64,000 nucleotides of DNA from Bolinopsis microptera (GCF_026151205.1 NC_087076.1:1311692-1375691); one strand, 5' to 3'. Shown: positions 10,876 through 23,036, counted from the first letter of the stretch. Notes: generated by a model not told the origin, from the sequence alone. Numbers and translations: made by a program.

Positions 10876-12571
10876 TAGGCTATCCATTATCGGTATGAAA
10901 TCTTTTATCTAGATAAACAGATAAAAATTTAGGTTTTATCTAGATAAAACCGATAAAACCGATAATTTTTCTGCTGAAGGCCAAAGCCAAAATGTTTTCC
11001 AAATTTCACAAAAACTGATTGTCGACTTTTATTACTGTTTACCAGTAATCTTGCTAAAGTACAATTTCCTTTCTTTTGAAAATATTAGAGCATCAGTTTT
11101 CTTCTCCGGGGAACAATAGTGTACCAGTTCTCTTCAAAACAGTAGACCAACGGTTTGTCTTCTCCTAAGAACAGTAGTGTACCAGTTCTCTTCAAAACAG
11201 TAGATCACCGGTTTCCTTCTCCTAAAAACAGTAGTGTACCAGTTCTCTTCAAAACAGTAGACCAAGGGTTTCCTTCTCCTGAGAACAGTAACGCACTAGT
11301 TCTCTTCAAAACAGTAGACCACCGGTTTCCTTCTCCTGAGAACAGTAACGCACTAGTTCTCTTCAAAACAGTAGACCACCGGTTTCCTTCTCCTGAAAAC
11401 AGTAGTGCAACAGTTCTCTTCAAAACAGTAGACCACTGGTATCCTTCTCCTGAGAACAGTAATGCACTAGTTCTCTTCAAAACATTAGACCACCGGTTTC
11501 CTTCTCCTGAGAACAGTAACGCACTAGTTCTCTTCAAAACAGTAGACCACCGGTTTCCTTCTCCTGAGAACAGTAGTGCACCAGTTCTTTTCAAAACAGT
11601 AGACCAAGGGTTTCCTTCTCCTGAGAACAGTAACGCACTAGTTCTCTTCAAAACAGTAGACCACCGGTTTCCTTCTCCTGAGAACAGTAACGCACTAGTT
11701 CTCTTCAAAACAGTAGATCACCGGTTTCCTTCTCCTGAGAACAGTAGTGCACCAGTTCTCTTCAAAACATTAGACCACCGGTTTCCTTCTCCTGAGAACA
11801 GTAGTGCACCAGTTCTCTTCAAAACAGTAGACCACCGGTTTCCTTCTCCTGAGAACAGTAGTGCACCAGTTCTCTTCAAAACATTAGACCACCGGTTTCC
11901 TTCTCCTGAGAACAGTAGTGCACCAGTTCTCTTCAAAACAGTAGACCACCGGTATCCTTCTCTTGAGAACAGTAGTGCAACAAATACCAATTCTCCTCGA
12001 AACAGTAAAACATTTAAAGTGATTCAGTGAACCGTTTCCTTATCCTGTGGATAACTTGGAGCAACAGATTCCTTCTCCTGAAGACAATGTTTCACGCCTA
12101 GAACACTTACGGAATTTAATTGAGTGCCCTGCCGCCTGCCGGTATTTTTGACTCTTGTTAACAGTAACATGCTCGTTCCTGTCTCCAGAATGGTTCAAGT
12201 AAGGTAGAACGCCAGCACCCTAGCCTCAACTTCAAGATAACAATGTTAATAACTTTCTCTAGACTTTTACAGTTCTACAGTTCTACAGTTCCATAGGTAT
12301 ACAAATGTAAATAAACCTCTTAAGCTCACATTTAAGTAAACTACCTCTTCTATCATACTATAAAACGTTTGGGACTGTTTCTTGGATTACTTGGGAAGGC
12401 AAAAAACACTAATATTTCTTTAAAATTTTACGGTATTGTGGCAGTTTTTTCGGTAATTTCTAGTGAATTTTTATACCGATAAAAATATGTTTTATCTAGA
12501 TAAACAGATATCCTTTTTTAACGAATTATCGGAGATAATTATCGGTAACGATTATCGGAGTGGATAGCCTA
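10876..12571. mobile_element. hAT-like element, 8-bp duplication ATTTTGAG
   Basis: Inverted ends TAGGCTATCC and GGATAGCCTA are flanked by exact 8-bp copies ATTTTGAG (10868-10875 and 12572-12579), as expected of hAT insertion. Subterminal regions are rich in TTATCGG and TTTATCTAGATAAA motifs. The interior is a 57-bp minisatellite with no recognisable transposase. It inserted into the older TTAA element. Confidence 0.8.
11092..11985. repeat. 57-bp minisatellite, about 16 copies
   Basis: The unit contains CTTCTCCTGAGAACAGTA and GTTCTCTTCAAAACAGTAGA. Because 57 is a multiple of three, long frames stay open on both strands: a 19-aa repeat with FPSPENS and VLFKTVDHR on plus, and LLFSGEGNRWSTVLKRT on minus. 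Openness on both strands argues that the frames are a by-product. No upstream coding context was found. Confidence 0.9.
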
Positions 12572-13271
12572 ATTTTGAGGTTTACCTGTAATTCTATTGT
12601 AAATGAAAACTTTAAATGAAATTGTGTTCAAAATCTATCTTCTTTTTCAGTTTATGACTTAGAACCTTGTAACTTGGCAACAATGTTCTTCAAGGTATTT
12701 TGAGTTTTTGTTATGTAACGATTTATGATATCTTGCTCCAAAGCTGAGATATGAGGTTAACCATGAGTGCGGGTTACAAAATTTAAAATGGTTAACCTCA
12801 TAAAAAGAGTTAGGAGCAAAATTACAACAATCGTTACATAACAAATTATCAAATTTTTGTCAGGAACATAAGTTCCAAATTTGAGGTGAAAAGGATAAAA
12901 GCTCTAGGAGGAGATTTTTTTTTGAAGGTTTTTGAGGTGGTAAATAAATTGTTCAGGAGAGTCAAAAGACTGATTCTGAGAAAATATGTTAACCTCAATT
13001 TTCCAACAAATAAAGGACATATAATAGTTCTGTTCACATTGGATATCCAATTGATACCCATTGATAAGTTTAACTTGTGATGAGAGCAACAAAATGTTAA
13101 GAACTGGTTATTTGTGAGGTTAACTGATTAAAAAGGCAATAGTTAACCTAAATTTTACGACAAACTAGGCGCTCTGTGGGGCTCAGTGTGGTGTGCAAGC
13201 GCCAGATGGTACGTGGTCTGCCAACTGGCAAAAAACGTTTTTTCGGCCTCGGACCCCCCCTGTGGCCTTAA

Positions 13272-13490
13272 CTAAGAACCTCCGGCTTTTTCTGTTCATA
13301 AACCGATTGAAGATGCGGTGGAATGACAGGCTGAGCTTCACCTAGTAAGGAAAGTAGCAGTACCACCACCACCACCCCTGTCCCCTTCACCGTCATGTCC
13401 ATTTTTATAACCCCGTTATAGAGGAGGGATATTGTATTTATCAAATTAGGGAAATCTCCCCGTTTTTTTGCTATACAAATAATCTCGGGC
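13272..13490. repeat. Dispersed repeat block, copy 1
   Basis: The sequence around ACCGATTGAAGATGCGGTGG through CTCCCCGTTTTTTTGC is repeated nearly identically at 14375-14580. It continues the block that the TTAA element split at 10733. Related pieces with GGAATGACAGGCTGAGC occur inverted at 55940-56020, 56585-56640 and 56870-56950. Confidence 0.7.
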
Positions 13491-13755
13491 TATAATTCTA
13501 ATAACCAAGTTTGATGGAGTACATTCTAAGAATGTTACAGTAACATTCTTACATTTCTTGTACATTGTGCTATATCCAATGCGGATTGTGGTACAACTAC
13601 CGGGATAAAATATAACGTACTCTAGAATCCAAATCTATAAAGTGCAGTACGCAGTGAGTAACTGGGGCGCCATGGGTAGTTAGCAGTAGCAAATGAGCGA
13701 ATTCAGAATTAAAAATGAAGAATGTGACCCCTATCATCTCAGGCCCTTTTGACAG

Positions 13756-14251
13756 AGTATTGTGACAGTGAGGTTGCACATGCTAAGCAGGAAATCGTTG
13801 CGAATCTAGCTAACTTCGCCTACAACCCAGTAAACCATGAACACCTGCAGAAACTAAATGTTGTAGACCCTTTCTTGGACCTGACGGATGATGAAGACCT
13901 TATTTTACGTAGGTAAATAATTCATCTGGTTTTGTGTGGCACGTTTAATAATTACACTGTCTTAATTACGTGTGATTAATGTTAATTTTTATTAGCTTAA
14001 CGCTAGAACATAAATAAAAGAAACGACAAAAATAAAACGGATAGATTTTTTATTGAAGGGGATTTTAAACTGTAAACTATAAACTGTAGCGAAGAATATT
14101 CCAGGATGGGTGTGATGGGACTGGTTAACCTCGCAGTTAACACACAACACAGAGACCACATCTCTGAGAAGCTGGACCTTATCTTACCGCTACTGCAGTC
14201 ACGTGATACCGAGACTCTTATCTCCACTCTTACTCTTCTTTACTATTTGCA
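13756..14251 (+). CDS. ARMC7: ARMC7-like armadillo protein, two exons (partial)
   Basis: Exon 13756-13912 encodes AKQEIVANLANFAYNPVNHE and ends DLTDDEDLILR. Exon 14105-14251 encodes MGVMGLVNLAVNTQHRD and ends in TLISTLTLLYYL. Phases agree (2, then 2). The run ANLANFAY..N.EHLQKL.V.D.FLD closely follows ARMC7, a short armadillo-repeat protein of about 200 aa. The N-terminal exon is not visible upstream, where a TTAA element sits, and no third exon follows on this strand before repeats begin at 14324. A phase-compatible continuation exists inverted at 23669-23810. The gene is therefore either broken or split by an inversion or misassembly. I am confident of the family and unsure of function. Confidence 0.75.
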
Positions 14252-14323
14252 GTTAGTCTAAAACATATATTTTAGTTTACTGTCTTTTGAACCACCGATG
14301 AAAATAATCAGAGAACGAGAGTA

Positions 14324-14580
14324 TCCACTGTCCACGCTTTTAGTTTTAGGAAAGTATTACTATTAACAATAACTGAGGACCTCAGGCTTTTTATGTTCAT
14401 AAACCGATTGAAGATGCGGTGGAATGACAGGCTGAGCTTCACCTAGTAAGGAAAGTAGCAGTACCACTACCACCACCCCTGTCCCCTTCACCGTCATGTC
14501 CATTTTTATAACCGCGTTATAGAGGAGGAATATTGTATTTATTAAATTAGGGACATCTCCCCGTTTTTTTTGCTAGACAA
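14324..14580. repeat. Dispersed repeat block, copy 2 (empty site)
   Basis: This block matches 10670-10733 joined directly to 13268-13490. It shows the TTAA site without the insertion. It abuts the intron fragment of the ARMC7-like gene at 14323. Confidence 0.7.
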
Positions 14581-14932
14581 ATGATTTTGGACACGTTCCA
14601 TTAAAAATAAGCAAGCTCTGTCACTACTTTATTACATTTAAATTGCAGCCACGGCGGTGAAATTTCGTGATCATAAGATAACGAACACTGTCGCGGTCTC
14701 CTATAATAGCCTCTGGAGGATTGTAAGTTTAGTTGAGGCTATTAACTTTCAAAGGCCCGAACGAGAAATTGTTTAATACAAGATGGAACATGACATTGAC
14801 AGCTGATCAGAGAAGATTTTTGTATTTAATTTTCTCAAATATTGGGTTTAATTTTTGTAAAATAACAAAAAAGGAAATGAAAAAAATCGGTATTCGGTAA
14901 AAATTGCCATATTTTCGTTCCCAAATCATTTA

Positions 14933-16400
14933 GGTCACCGGAATTATGTTGAACATAAATATGTCTCGTTACTGTTAGGTAGCTGGTTACTCCTTCATGA
15001 ATTAATCCGTTTCGATGTATCGTGAACACCCTGTACATTCTGAAGCTATGTACGTATAACTATAAGTATAACTAACATTATAAGCTATTTTATCCAGGTA
15101 GATGCGAATCGATAAAACGGGGTACGACGGAGACTTGAAGTCGTCTATTCTCAATCAGCGTGCCTTAAGGAATATCTAATACAAAGCCGAACCGTATGGA
15201 GAACGGCACTATACACAAGAGAACAGCACCTTGTCTTTATGTTTAGCTTGTACTACTACTAGCTATTAGTATTGTATAAGTTGCTGGGGTGGAATCGAAA
15301 TCCCAAAACACAGGCTGAATAAAATTGGTGCAATTGCAGGCTTAGTCTAATACATTAAAGAGACTAGTAGTAATTTAATGAGGCCGGGAGAGGGAATCAA
15401 TTCGAGCATCATTGAAATAAGTCAGTTTAGAGACAATTAAACGCTCGGAGTATTACCTCTGGGACATCATTCATATGATATTACATTCTCAATCAAGCCT
15501 TCTCGGCTTCTTATCTCAGTGGTTCTCGTGTAACTGTATAATCCGGATTGGAATATTATTTATGAGTCGCATAGTCGAAATGTTTTCTTTATGCTCCCTC
15601 TGAATGAAGCAAATATTTCTTTCGCGTCGACCGAACGTTATTAAGTTGATTGACGATGTCAATCCTTTGTGCTTCGATATCGTTGCTCTACTTCTGACTT
15701 CGTTGCTCTGCTTCTTGCATTAACCAATTTGATCTTGCATTCTTCGATCTTGCATTCTACGATTTTGCATTCTAAAGCACAATCTTGCGTGCTAAATCAC
15801 TTTACCTTTGATCTTCGAGATTTTTATAAATTATAGCCCCGACAGTTGCGAAACGAACTTAAATCGATGTATTTTCGGACGCTGATTCCGAATCACCCCC
15901 TGAGGCCCTTACATAAAATGCTCCCCTGGCGGGATATCACGCGTGATATTAGATATGACCGTATGAAGAAGGTGGTATAATTTCTCGCATCTCGTTAGGG
16001 TTACTGTTAGGGTTTTTGCAGCATATATATGCTTTTGTTATGCATTAAATTAAACCATCTCTAGTAACACCTCCAACCAGTAACTTTTGCTGGGAAGAGC
16101 AAGTTAACTTATTATGTAAACCGGGATATAGTATATTTTACTGCAAAATCAGACAATTTTTTTCGTAAAAAAGTCGTACAATTTGGGAAAAGCTCATCAC
16201 TCATGCCCCCTTAACGGGTGATACTCGTAAAATATTTGTTTCAAATATTACTATTACTATTGGGACGAGTCCAACTCGGCGCGCGTTCTCACGTTCTGGT
16301 ACTGGTAGGTTATACTTATAAACCTACAAATGCCCCCTCTTATTTGTACTAATACCGATGGCACCCCCTTCGCTCGCATAACTGATAACAGGATCCATGT
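14933..16400 (+). repeat. Unclassified repeat, undisrupted copy
   Basis: This roughly 1.4-kb repeat is matched piecewise by 50592-56400. It carries the empty sites for a hAT element (TTCGAGCA, near 15401) and a LINE (GGTTCTCGTGTA, 15521-15532). It contains about 110 extra bases near 15252-15360 absent from the other copy. No coding motif was seen. Confidence 0.75.
16213..16330 (+). repeat. Short dispersed repeat (AACGGGTGATACTCG family)
   Basis: It begins AACGGGTGATACTCGTAAAA and ends near GGTTATACTTATAAACCTAC. Other copies lie at 50261-50331, 55325-55430 (with an inverted partner at 55222-55315) and 56287-56390. Length is about 70-120 bp and there is no coding capacity, so a MITE or SINE fragment is likely. 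Confidence 0.65.
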
Positions 16401-16694
16401 GCGAGGCTTTTAAAATTAATTGTGTACGTTACAATTACATTGTTTATGTTATGTGTTACACGACTAAATTTTATTGTCCTTCTGTCATCATTCATAATCA
16501 TACATGAGCTAATATTGAATTAAAAATTTTGCAGAGCTTTTAGTTTTAGAACTTGGCCAAATTGGTTATGGTAAAAACAAATTCAACATTTAAGTTTTAG
16601 TGAGCCGTACGAAGAAATTTAGACGAGAAACACTAACAGTAACATCCGTTAACTTAAAGATAATTTGAACGATTAGTTCAGGTTTAATTTTATC

Positions 16695-17396
16695 ACAATG
16701 CTGGCAAGCATTACCGTCGCCCTTATATTCACAATACTATTTACCCGCTATACTATTATATCCCCTTTATTGTTTTCCAGGCATTAAGACTCATCGAAAG
16801 TACTAGTAGTTCAGCAGGTATATTTAAGTTCAAAACATTCTAATTCAATGTTAAAGATGACAGGAATAAGAAATAGTTATGTGGAGGTTTTTAAGAAATT
16901 TGCGCAAAATACGCGCCAGCATGTTATATTCACAATACTATTTACCCCCTTTACTATTTACCCCCTTTACTATTTACCCCCTTTACTTTTATAACCCTTT
17001 ATTGTTTTTCGGGCATTAAGACTCATCGAAAGTAGTTCAGCAGGTTTATTTAAGTTAAAATCATTCTAATTCAATGTTAAAGATGACAGGAACAAGAAAT
17101 AGTTATGTGGAGGTTTTTAAGAAATTTGCGCAAAATAAGCGCCAGCATGTTATACGAAATTCGGTAAAAAACCCAAAATCGCCATATTCAGGTGCCTTAA
17201 AAATCATGTTAAAATTGAGTTAGAGATCTGAAACTTTGCAGGGCGTCTAGACCTTGTCCAAATCGACTGTAAACAAAATTTCATGTTTCAGGAGTATCGG
17301 GAAGTGGGTTTTCTGGAACCCCTGTTTTACAACAGATTGTCGTGAAGTATATATATATTTCATGGCTGGACTTCTACACAATAAAAGAAAGCGGTT

Positions 17397-17440
<44 letters not shown>

Positions 17441-19442
17441 ACCAAAACCCATAATCATGGGTAGAGTGGACCGCTGCCAGTGTCTCTCTTTCCCAAACAA
17501 AAGGAAATGATATTAATTTGATTGACCGTTTTCAAATGCAAAATGATACCGAGAATGAAATCGGTCGCTCGCTTTTCCCATTCATTCACGGCTTATACGA
17601 ATTGCAATAGGTTTCGATAAATTACATCGATCACATGCTGTAATAATCTCTTTGGGTTGCGTTCGGGTCGATACCTAGTATTTCGGGATAAGGGTGGTAG
17701 TTAGTGAATTAGCTGAAGTTTATTGAATCTTTATTGCCGAGTACAGCTGTCTTCGGGTATGGTAGTTCTTCTTAATCTATTACATTTGTAAATGAATGGG
17801 AAAAGCGAGCGACCGATTTCATTCTCGGTATCATTTTGCATTTGAAAACGGTCAATCAAATTAATATCATTTCCTTTTGTTTGGGAAAGAGAGACACTGG
17901 CAGCGGTCCACTCTACCCATGATTATGGGTTTTGGTCAAATATCATCGCTTTTTGATTAATGTCAGGGTACTTTATAAAGTCGAAATATAAACTGATATC
18001 TTCATTAATAAGGAGGAAGTTTCAACGATTTCGAAATTTTTCCTTTGAAAACATTTCCTTGTGTTTGGGTAAGCATATCGGTCGATCACTGACTGAATTT
18101 GCCACTTTATACTCATTCAAGTTGGCATTAAATTTATATATAATGACATTGAACTGTCGTGGTAAAGCAGAATTTGTTCGAAATCACGAATGAGCAAAAT
18201 GATCACCTTTCGCACGTGCAAACTATGAGCGGACGTTGCGTGCGCATCCAATATTGAATCGCCGTAAATTTTTGCGTGTTGGTGTTTTATATATAGTTTG
18301 ATAAGCATGCAAAGTTTCAAAGTATTTCAAGAAGAACTATAATCACAACGGCACACCAACGTTTACAGAAAATGGTAAAAACAGCAATTTTCAGTGATTT
18401 TAGCAATTTTTAATCAATTTGGGCGTGTCCCCACTCCCCACGTGTGCAACTTTTAGATTTTCAACTTTAAAACTAGCCTAATACACAATTTATACCTATA
18501 GGAAGCAGAACTGAGCTCCACAACCCAAGGGATAGCCCAACACCAGAGAATACTAAATCGCAAAATTGACGTTTTTATAAAATAATTCTTCAAAAAAGCA
18601 CTAACTTCAATGGCAAATATCTTTATGAAGGAGCAAGGTAGGGAAACTTTCCGGTAGATTTTCAGAATGCTTGAACAATTATCTAATATTAAAATGTCCT
18701 CAGATTTTGAATAAAATTACTCCTTAATGGTGTAAAATCAGTTTGAAAAGTTGTTATTTTGTCAAAAATCAAGTTTTAAAAACACTTAATTTGATGACGT
18801 CATCAAGTGGTGATGATGACGTTAAATTATTTTTTGATATAATTGAAACTGAGGTGTAAACAATTATCTTTAAGACCTGTGGTCGGAAATTGCTGTATCT
18901 TTTATACTTTTGAATCTCCGGACACTTAAATTCAGGCTACAATTGACTACATTTGACTGGCAAAGCGTCTATCCCTGAATATATGTATCACGATAATCTA
19001 TCGTAAAACAGGGGTTCCAGAAAACCCATTTCCCGATACTCCTAAAACACGAAATTTTTTTACAGTCGATTTGGTCAACGTCTAGACGCCCTGCAAAGTT
19101 TCAGATCTTTAACTTAATTTTAACATGGTTTTTAAGGCACCTGAATATGGCAATTTTGGGTTTTTTACCGAATTTCGTATAACATGCTGGCGCTTATTTT
19201 GCGCAAATTTCTTAAAAACCTCCACATAACTATTTCTTGTTCCTGTCATCTTTAACATTGAATTAGAATGATTTTAACTTAAATAAACCTGCTGAACTAC
19301 TTTCGATGAGTCTTAATGCCCGAAAAACAATAAAGGGTTATAAAAGTAAAGGGGGTAAATAGTAAAGGGGGTAAATAGTAAAGGGGGTAAATAGTATTGT
19401 GAATATAAGAAGCACGGTCATGCTTGCCAGCATTGTGATTAT
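16695..19442. mobile_element. Foldback element with about 400-bp terminal inverted repeats
   Basis: The ends TCACAATGCTGGCAAGCA and TGCTTGCCAGCATTGTGA are followed inward by tandem TTTACCCCCTTTACTA motifs. Long inverted arms run 16920-17345 and 19005-19410. The interior has no coding frame I recognise. A shorter foldback MITE lies inside. Further copies, more rearranged, start at 25445 and 26134. This copy preserves the target into which the giant palindrome inserted elsewhere (around 18003-18030). Confidence 0.75.
17437..17941. mobile_element. Nested foldback MITE (GACCAAAACCCATAATC ends)
   Basis: The arms 17437-17590 and 17790-17941 are inverted copies sharing CCATAATCATGGGTAGAGTG and GGTCGCTCGCTTTTCCCATT. 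It is preceded by a (TA)n run at 17401-17437. Another complete copy is at 47875-48278 and a single arm is at 49291-49475. Confidence 0.8.
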
Positions 19443-19668
19443 ATAATATATATGTATAGACGCTTTTACAGTCAATTGTAGCCTACATTTAAGTGTCCGT
19501 AGATTCAAAAGTATAAACGATACAGTCATCTCGAACCATCACTTGATGACGCCATCAAATTAGGTGTTTTTAAAACTTGATTTTTGACAAAGTAACAACT
19601 TTTCAAATCGATTTTAAACCATTAAGGAGTAATTTTATTCAAAATCTGAGGAAATTTTCACCCTTCAG

Positions 19669-21186
19669 TCCTCTAAGCTGATTACCGATGAAGACCGCGA
19701 CTTCCTTCAGAACCACTGGAAGAAGACAATCAGCTCTACGCCCGACCTCAACCTTCAGAAGAGCCTGGAAAAGAAGCTAGCAAGAGAGGAGTCCCTCAAA
19801 CGATACTCCTTAGCAGAGTCCTCCACTTCTACTACTTTCCTCTCTATACCTCCATGTCCTCAGACGATTCCCAACTGGACACCAGCCTTCAGGAGGAGTA
19901 CACTCCTAAACGCCCCTGTGCTTCCAGAGGCACTACGATAGCAATCTCCAAACGATTCGTAGAGAAGCTCGGTCCAGCTGCGGACAGACTGAATCTATCG
20001 TCGACACAGCTCACCGGGATCCTTGCTACTGCTACAAACCACGGTGGAGGAGACATCGGTATGATCTCCTTGTCCAAGTCCTCAACGAACAGACACCGTA
20101 CTGCCTCTAGAAAGAAAGAAGCGAACCTGATAAGGAGTGACTTCAACTGCGATATAGGTCAAGTTAACTTTGACGACCATCTTTGGAGTGACCTCCGGGC
20201 CGGAAGTGACAACGTTCAAGATCCTGAAGACGTCTTGGAACAGTCTAAACCTTGGAGACAGACGGCTACCCGACATCCCCTCCTACTTCAAAGAAGACGT
20301 CGCGGACATCTTGGAGTACGTCAACAGCAAACTCGATCAAGAGTCTCACCTACCCCGAGGAGACTACAAGGAACTGCTGGAGCTGGTAAAGTTGATCCTT
20401 GGTGGAGATACCGAGCGGAAGAAGGGCTACAGCTACACCATACAACGCCCTGGTGCTGACCACCACGCTAGATGGATGGCAAAGGGAATATACGTCTTGA
20501 AGATGGTGATGCTCCAACATCAACTAAAGTCTCATTGGACCCTGAATAGGAAATTCACAAAGATGGCGATGTTCGTGATATTCTGCTACGTGAAGTTTTG
20601 GTTTAGCTCCCCCTCCCTCACTACAGCAGCCGAGAATGACATCAACCTCTTCACACGTCTTGAGAAGTTTAAGAAAGTTGACAGAGCTGTTTCCCTAAAA
20701 ACCCTTGCAGTCCTCAACCGACATACGTGGTACCTCACAGAGGAGAACATCGCCATCGCCCTCTTCAACACAGATATATCCCTGGAGAGACGATCTGGAT
20801 TAGCTAAGAAGATATACCTTCTTCAGATACCTTCGGAAGAAATTGTGATAAGGAAACCAACGCTTCCTACACTCACCAGCGAGTCTATCCTTGAGGATTT
20901 CGTCGGTGGAAGATCAAGAGTGCTTTTCGACCTCCTTGGTGTTTCCTTAGAATTCCTCAACGATGATAACTGGAATGAAGCCCCTGAATTTCTCCTTGTA
21001 CAAGCAGCTTTAAGGAATCTAACTCCAATAAACGATTCCTCGGAACGAGCATTAGCTCTTGCTACTCGCTTCAATACCCGCATCACCAGGACTGAAGCGT
21101 CGTACCAAGAGCTGATGCTCGTTGTGGAATCCCATTGCCGAAAGTATTCCCTGAAGACTAAAGAAGATCTGAAGAAGCTGTATTAA
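19669..21186 (+). pseudogene. Degenerate transposase-like gene, core deleted
   Basis: Coding sequence runs through at least three frames: 19669 to about 19850, then 19854 to about 20170, then to the TAA at 21186. The last part contains FGVTSGPEVTTFKILKTSW, RPGADHHARWMAKGIYVLK and NDSSERALALATRFN. I recognise these as hallmarks of a transposase-derived protein family abundant in cnidarian and arthropod genomes. The stretch that should lie between the N-terminal part (ending near IRSDFNCDIGQ) and FGVTSG, which holds the acidic catalytic positions, is missing. It is a non-functional internal-deletion copy. It abuts a partial copy of the foldback element interior at 19442-19668, and whether it belongs to that element is unknown. 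Confidence 0.6.
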
Positions 21187-21709
21187 ACAGTGATATATGT
21201 TGTGTGATATATGTTGTTTGCTATTATATAATTTTGATTCTTTTCAAAAAATCAGTATCTTTCATTCATAGAGGGTTATACATCAAAACCATTAAATAAA
21301 ACTCAAAAAATACGGTTTTCCGAAATTTTTATGACTTATTTTTCTAAAATGGGCGTGGTCATCAAAGGGCGTGGTTCTCATCATCACCAGAAATTAAAAC
21401 CCACATTAAACAAATGCCTTTATGACATTTATATTTGAATAACGAATCTTAAACAGCCAACATTACTCCTTCATACTAAAAAAGCCGATTCTAGATATTT
21501 TACCTGTATAAGAAACCAATAAAATATGGGCGTGGCCGGAGCGGGACTAAGATGGAAGAGTTGGAACTTGAAATATTTTTTGGTGGTATTTGAACCTAAG
21601 GATCAACAGATAAGAACATATTGGTAATTATTCAAGAACATTTTTGTTTTATGAACCGGTCTAATATATATATATATATTAGTTATATATATGAGTATTA
21701 TTATATGTA
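21187..21709. other. No gene recognised
   Basis: AT-rich stretch containing three GGGCGTGG motifs near 21350-21535 and a (TA)n run near 21665. It may be the 3' portion of the transposase-bearing element. Confidence 0.3.
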
Positions 21710-22137
21710 TGGCTATGTGGCGCAGTTCGTTAGTCAGCTTGCTTGTGAAATGCCTCGCATTCACAGGGTCCCAGGTTCGATTCCCGTCTGTGCCGCTAGC
21801 CATGGGGTGAGCGTCGTTGACGCTCTGCTAAGGGTTCCGTTGGACCTATGCAGCCCCCCGGTCTACTCAGCCGAATGCTCGAGAAATCGTGTGTGAGGGT
21901 TAAATGAGGAGCTGTACATGATCAATACAGTGAAGCTTCGGGCGAAGAAAGTGTGGTATAATACCTTAACCGTCGCTGGCGTTAGACTTGATCCTTCGGT
22001 TTCCTGTAAGTGCCGGTTACATGCCGTGACTATAAAGCCATGGTTGTCCGAAGTAAAGCATAAGGGTGGTCATTTCAGTTGATGGCCCTGCTGCAGCGCA
22101 GCTAAAGCATCACATAAGTAACATAAGTAAGTAAGTA
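21710..22137 (+). mobile_element. tRNA-derived SINE
   Basis: The head carries a Pol III A box (TGGCGCAGTTCGTTAG) and, about 45 bp on, a B box (GGTTCGATTCCCG). A roughly 300-bp body follows. The 3' end is a short tandem tail of TAAG units. It does not fold as an intact tRNA because the 3' acceptor stem is absent. No clear target duplication was found. Confidence 0.8.
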
Positions 22138-22437
22138 GTACCGAGTAATTCCTTCTAAAATTAGTTGCCATGAAATGATTTGAAATGAAAATGAGAAATG
22201 GTTATTAATATCGGTCATAATTCGTACAAATTCAAGTTACAAGTAGGAACAATATTTAATTTTGATTTATGCAGTTCACCTGTTCACAGTAATATGATCA
22301 TAATATCGACGAACAAAGAAATGTCCTTTCATGTTTCATACTATTAATGTGTACTGTACGCAGTCCGACTCTCAGACTGTTTATTTAATTTTATAACTTT
22401 TTATATATCTTTATTGACGACTCAATCGGCAAAAAGA

Positions 22438-22519
22438 AATGTCCCAGAAAGTGCAAATGCACGCGATCAGGAAGAATTAAGTGCACAGGACGCTGCCTTA
22501 ACGAGAGTCCCATGTTTGG
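22438..22519 (+). other. Possible orphan exon, Cys-rich
   Basis: The open frame reads KCPRKCKCTRSGRIKC then TGRCLNESPMF, bounded by an AG before and GTTAGG after. C-x3-C-x-C patterns of this type are common near the C-terminus of transposase genes. No adjoining exon was found, so it may be a remnant or chance. Confidence 0.25.
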
Positions 22520-22943
22520 TTAGGTTAATAATTTTAAGGCGGGCGAATTAGTAATAGCCCTGTGTTAAAGTTTAAACCAAGTTTGAGTTGATAATAAAAC
22601 AAAAACAATCTCTCTTATAATTATAAAGCATGAATAATTTTCTTAAATGTTAAAAAGAATGAACAATTTAAAAATGTCTTAAGAATAAGTAATACAGTCA
22701 CAAATATGTTAACAACTTTTTTCAAGCATGGAATATGAAATGTATGGTAAAAAATGTATTATTGATTTACTACAACCATATGATGCAGTTTTAAATTGAC
22801 TTTATACACTAAAAATGAAACAGAAAGACTCTAAACGCTGTAAGAGTTACAACAAATTTACAAATACGTTTGGAAATTTCAGTGCCAGTTTGACAGGCAT
22901 AATCAGTCTTTGAAATTTGAATAAATGAGTACCTAATATGGGG

Positions 22944-23036
22944 TCGTTCACATATTACCTAATCAATATTTTAGCAATTTTTACTCCCTCCCCCCTCCGT
23001 AATCAACCGTAATCAAGACCCAACCCCCCCCCCCCT
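22944..23036 (-). repeat. GGGGTCGTTCAC MITE fragment
   Basis: It starts GGGGTCGTTCACATATTACC and ends in a C-tract. It is the reverse complement of the fragment at 50469-50592. Confidence 0.6.

Larger units (their letters stand above)
10734..13267. mobile_element. TTAA-flanked DNA element with GGCCACAGGGGG termini
   Basis: Terminal inverted repeats GGCCACAGGGGGGG and its complement, continuing with TCCGAGG/CCTCGGA, are flanked on both sides by TTAA (10730-10733 and 13268-13271). The flanking sequence joins up as one continuous block at 14324-14580, which is an empty site. TTAA duplication is the hallmark of piggyBac-type insertion. No transposase is encoded, so it is non-autonomous. It is interrupted by a hAT-like element at 10876-12571. 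Confidence 0.75.

Noticed and set aside
11155-12030. 291-aa repeat protein
   Set aside because: It has no Met-led upstream context, is open on both strands and lies inside a non-autonomous transposon. Treated as a minisatellite.
21715-21795. Functional tRNA gene
   Set aside because: A and B boxes are present but no closed acceptor stem. The sequence continues as a SINE body with a tandem tail.
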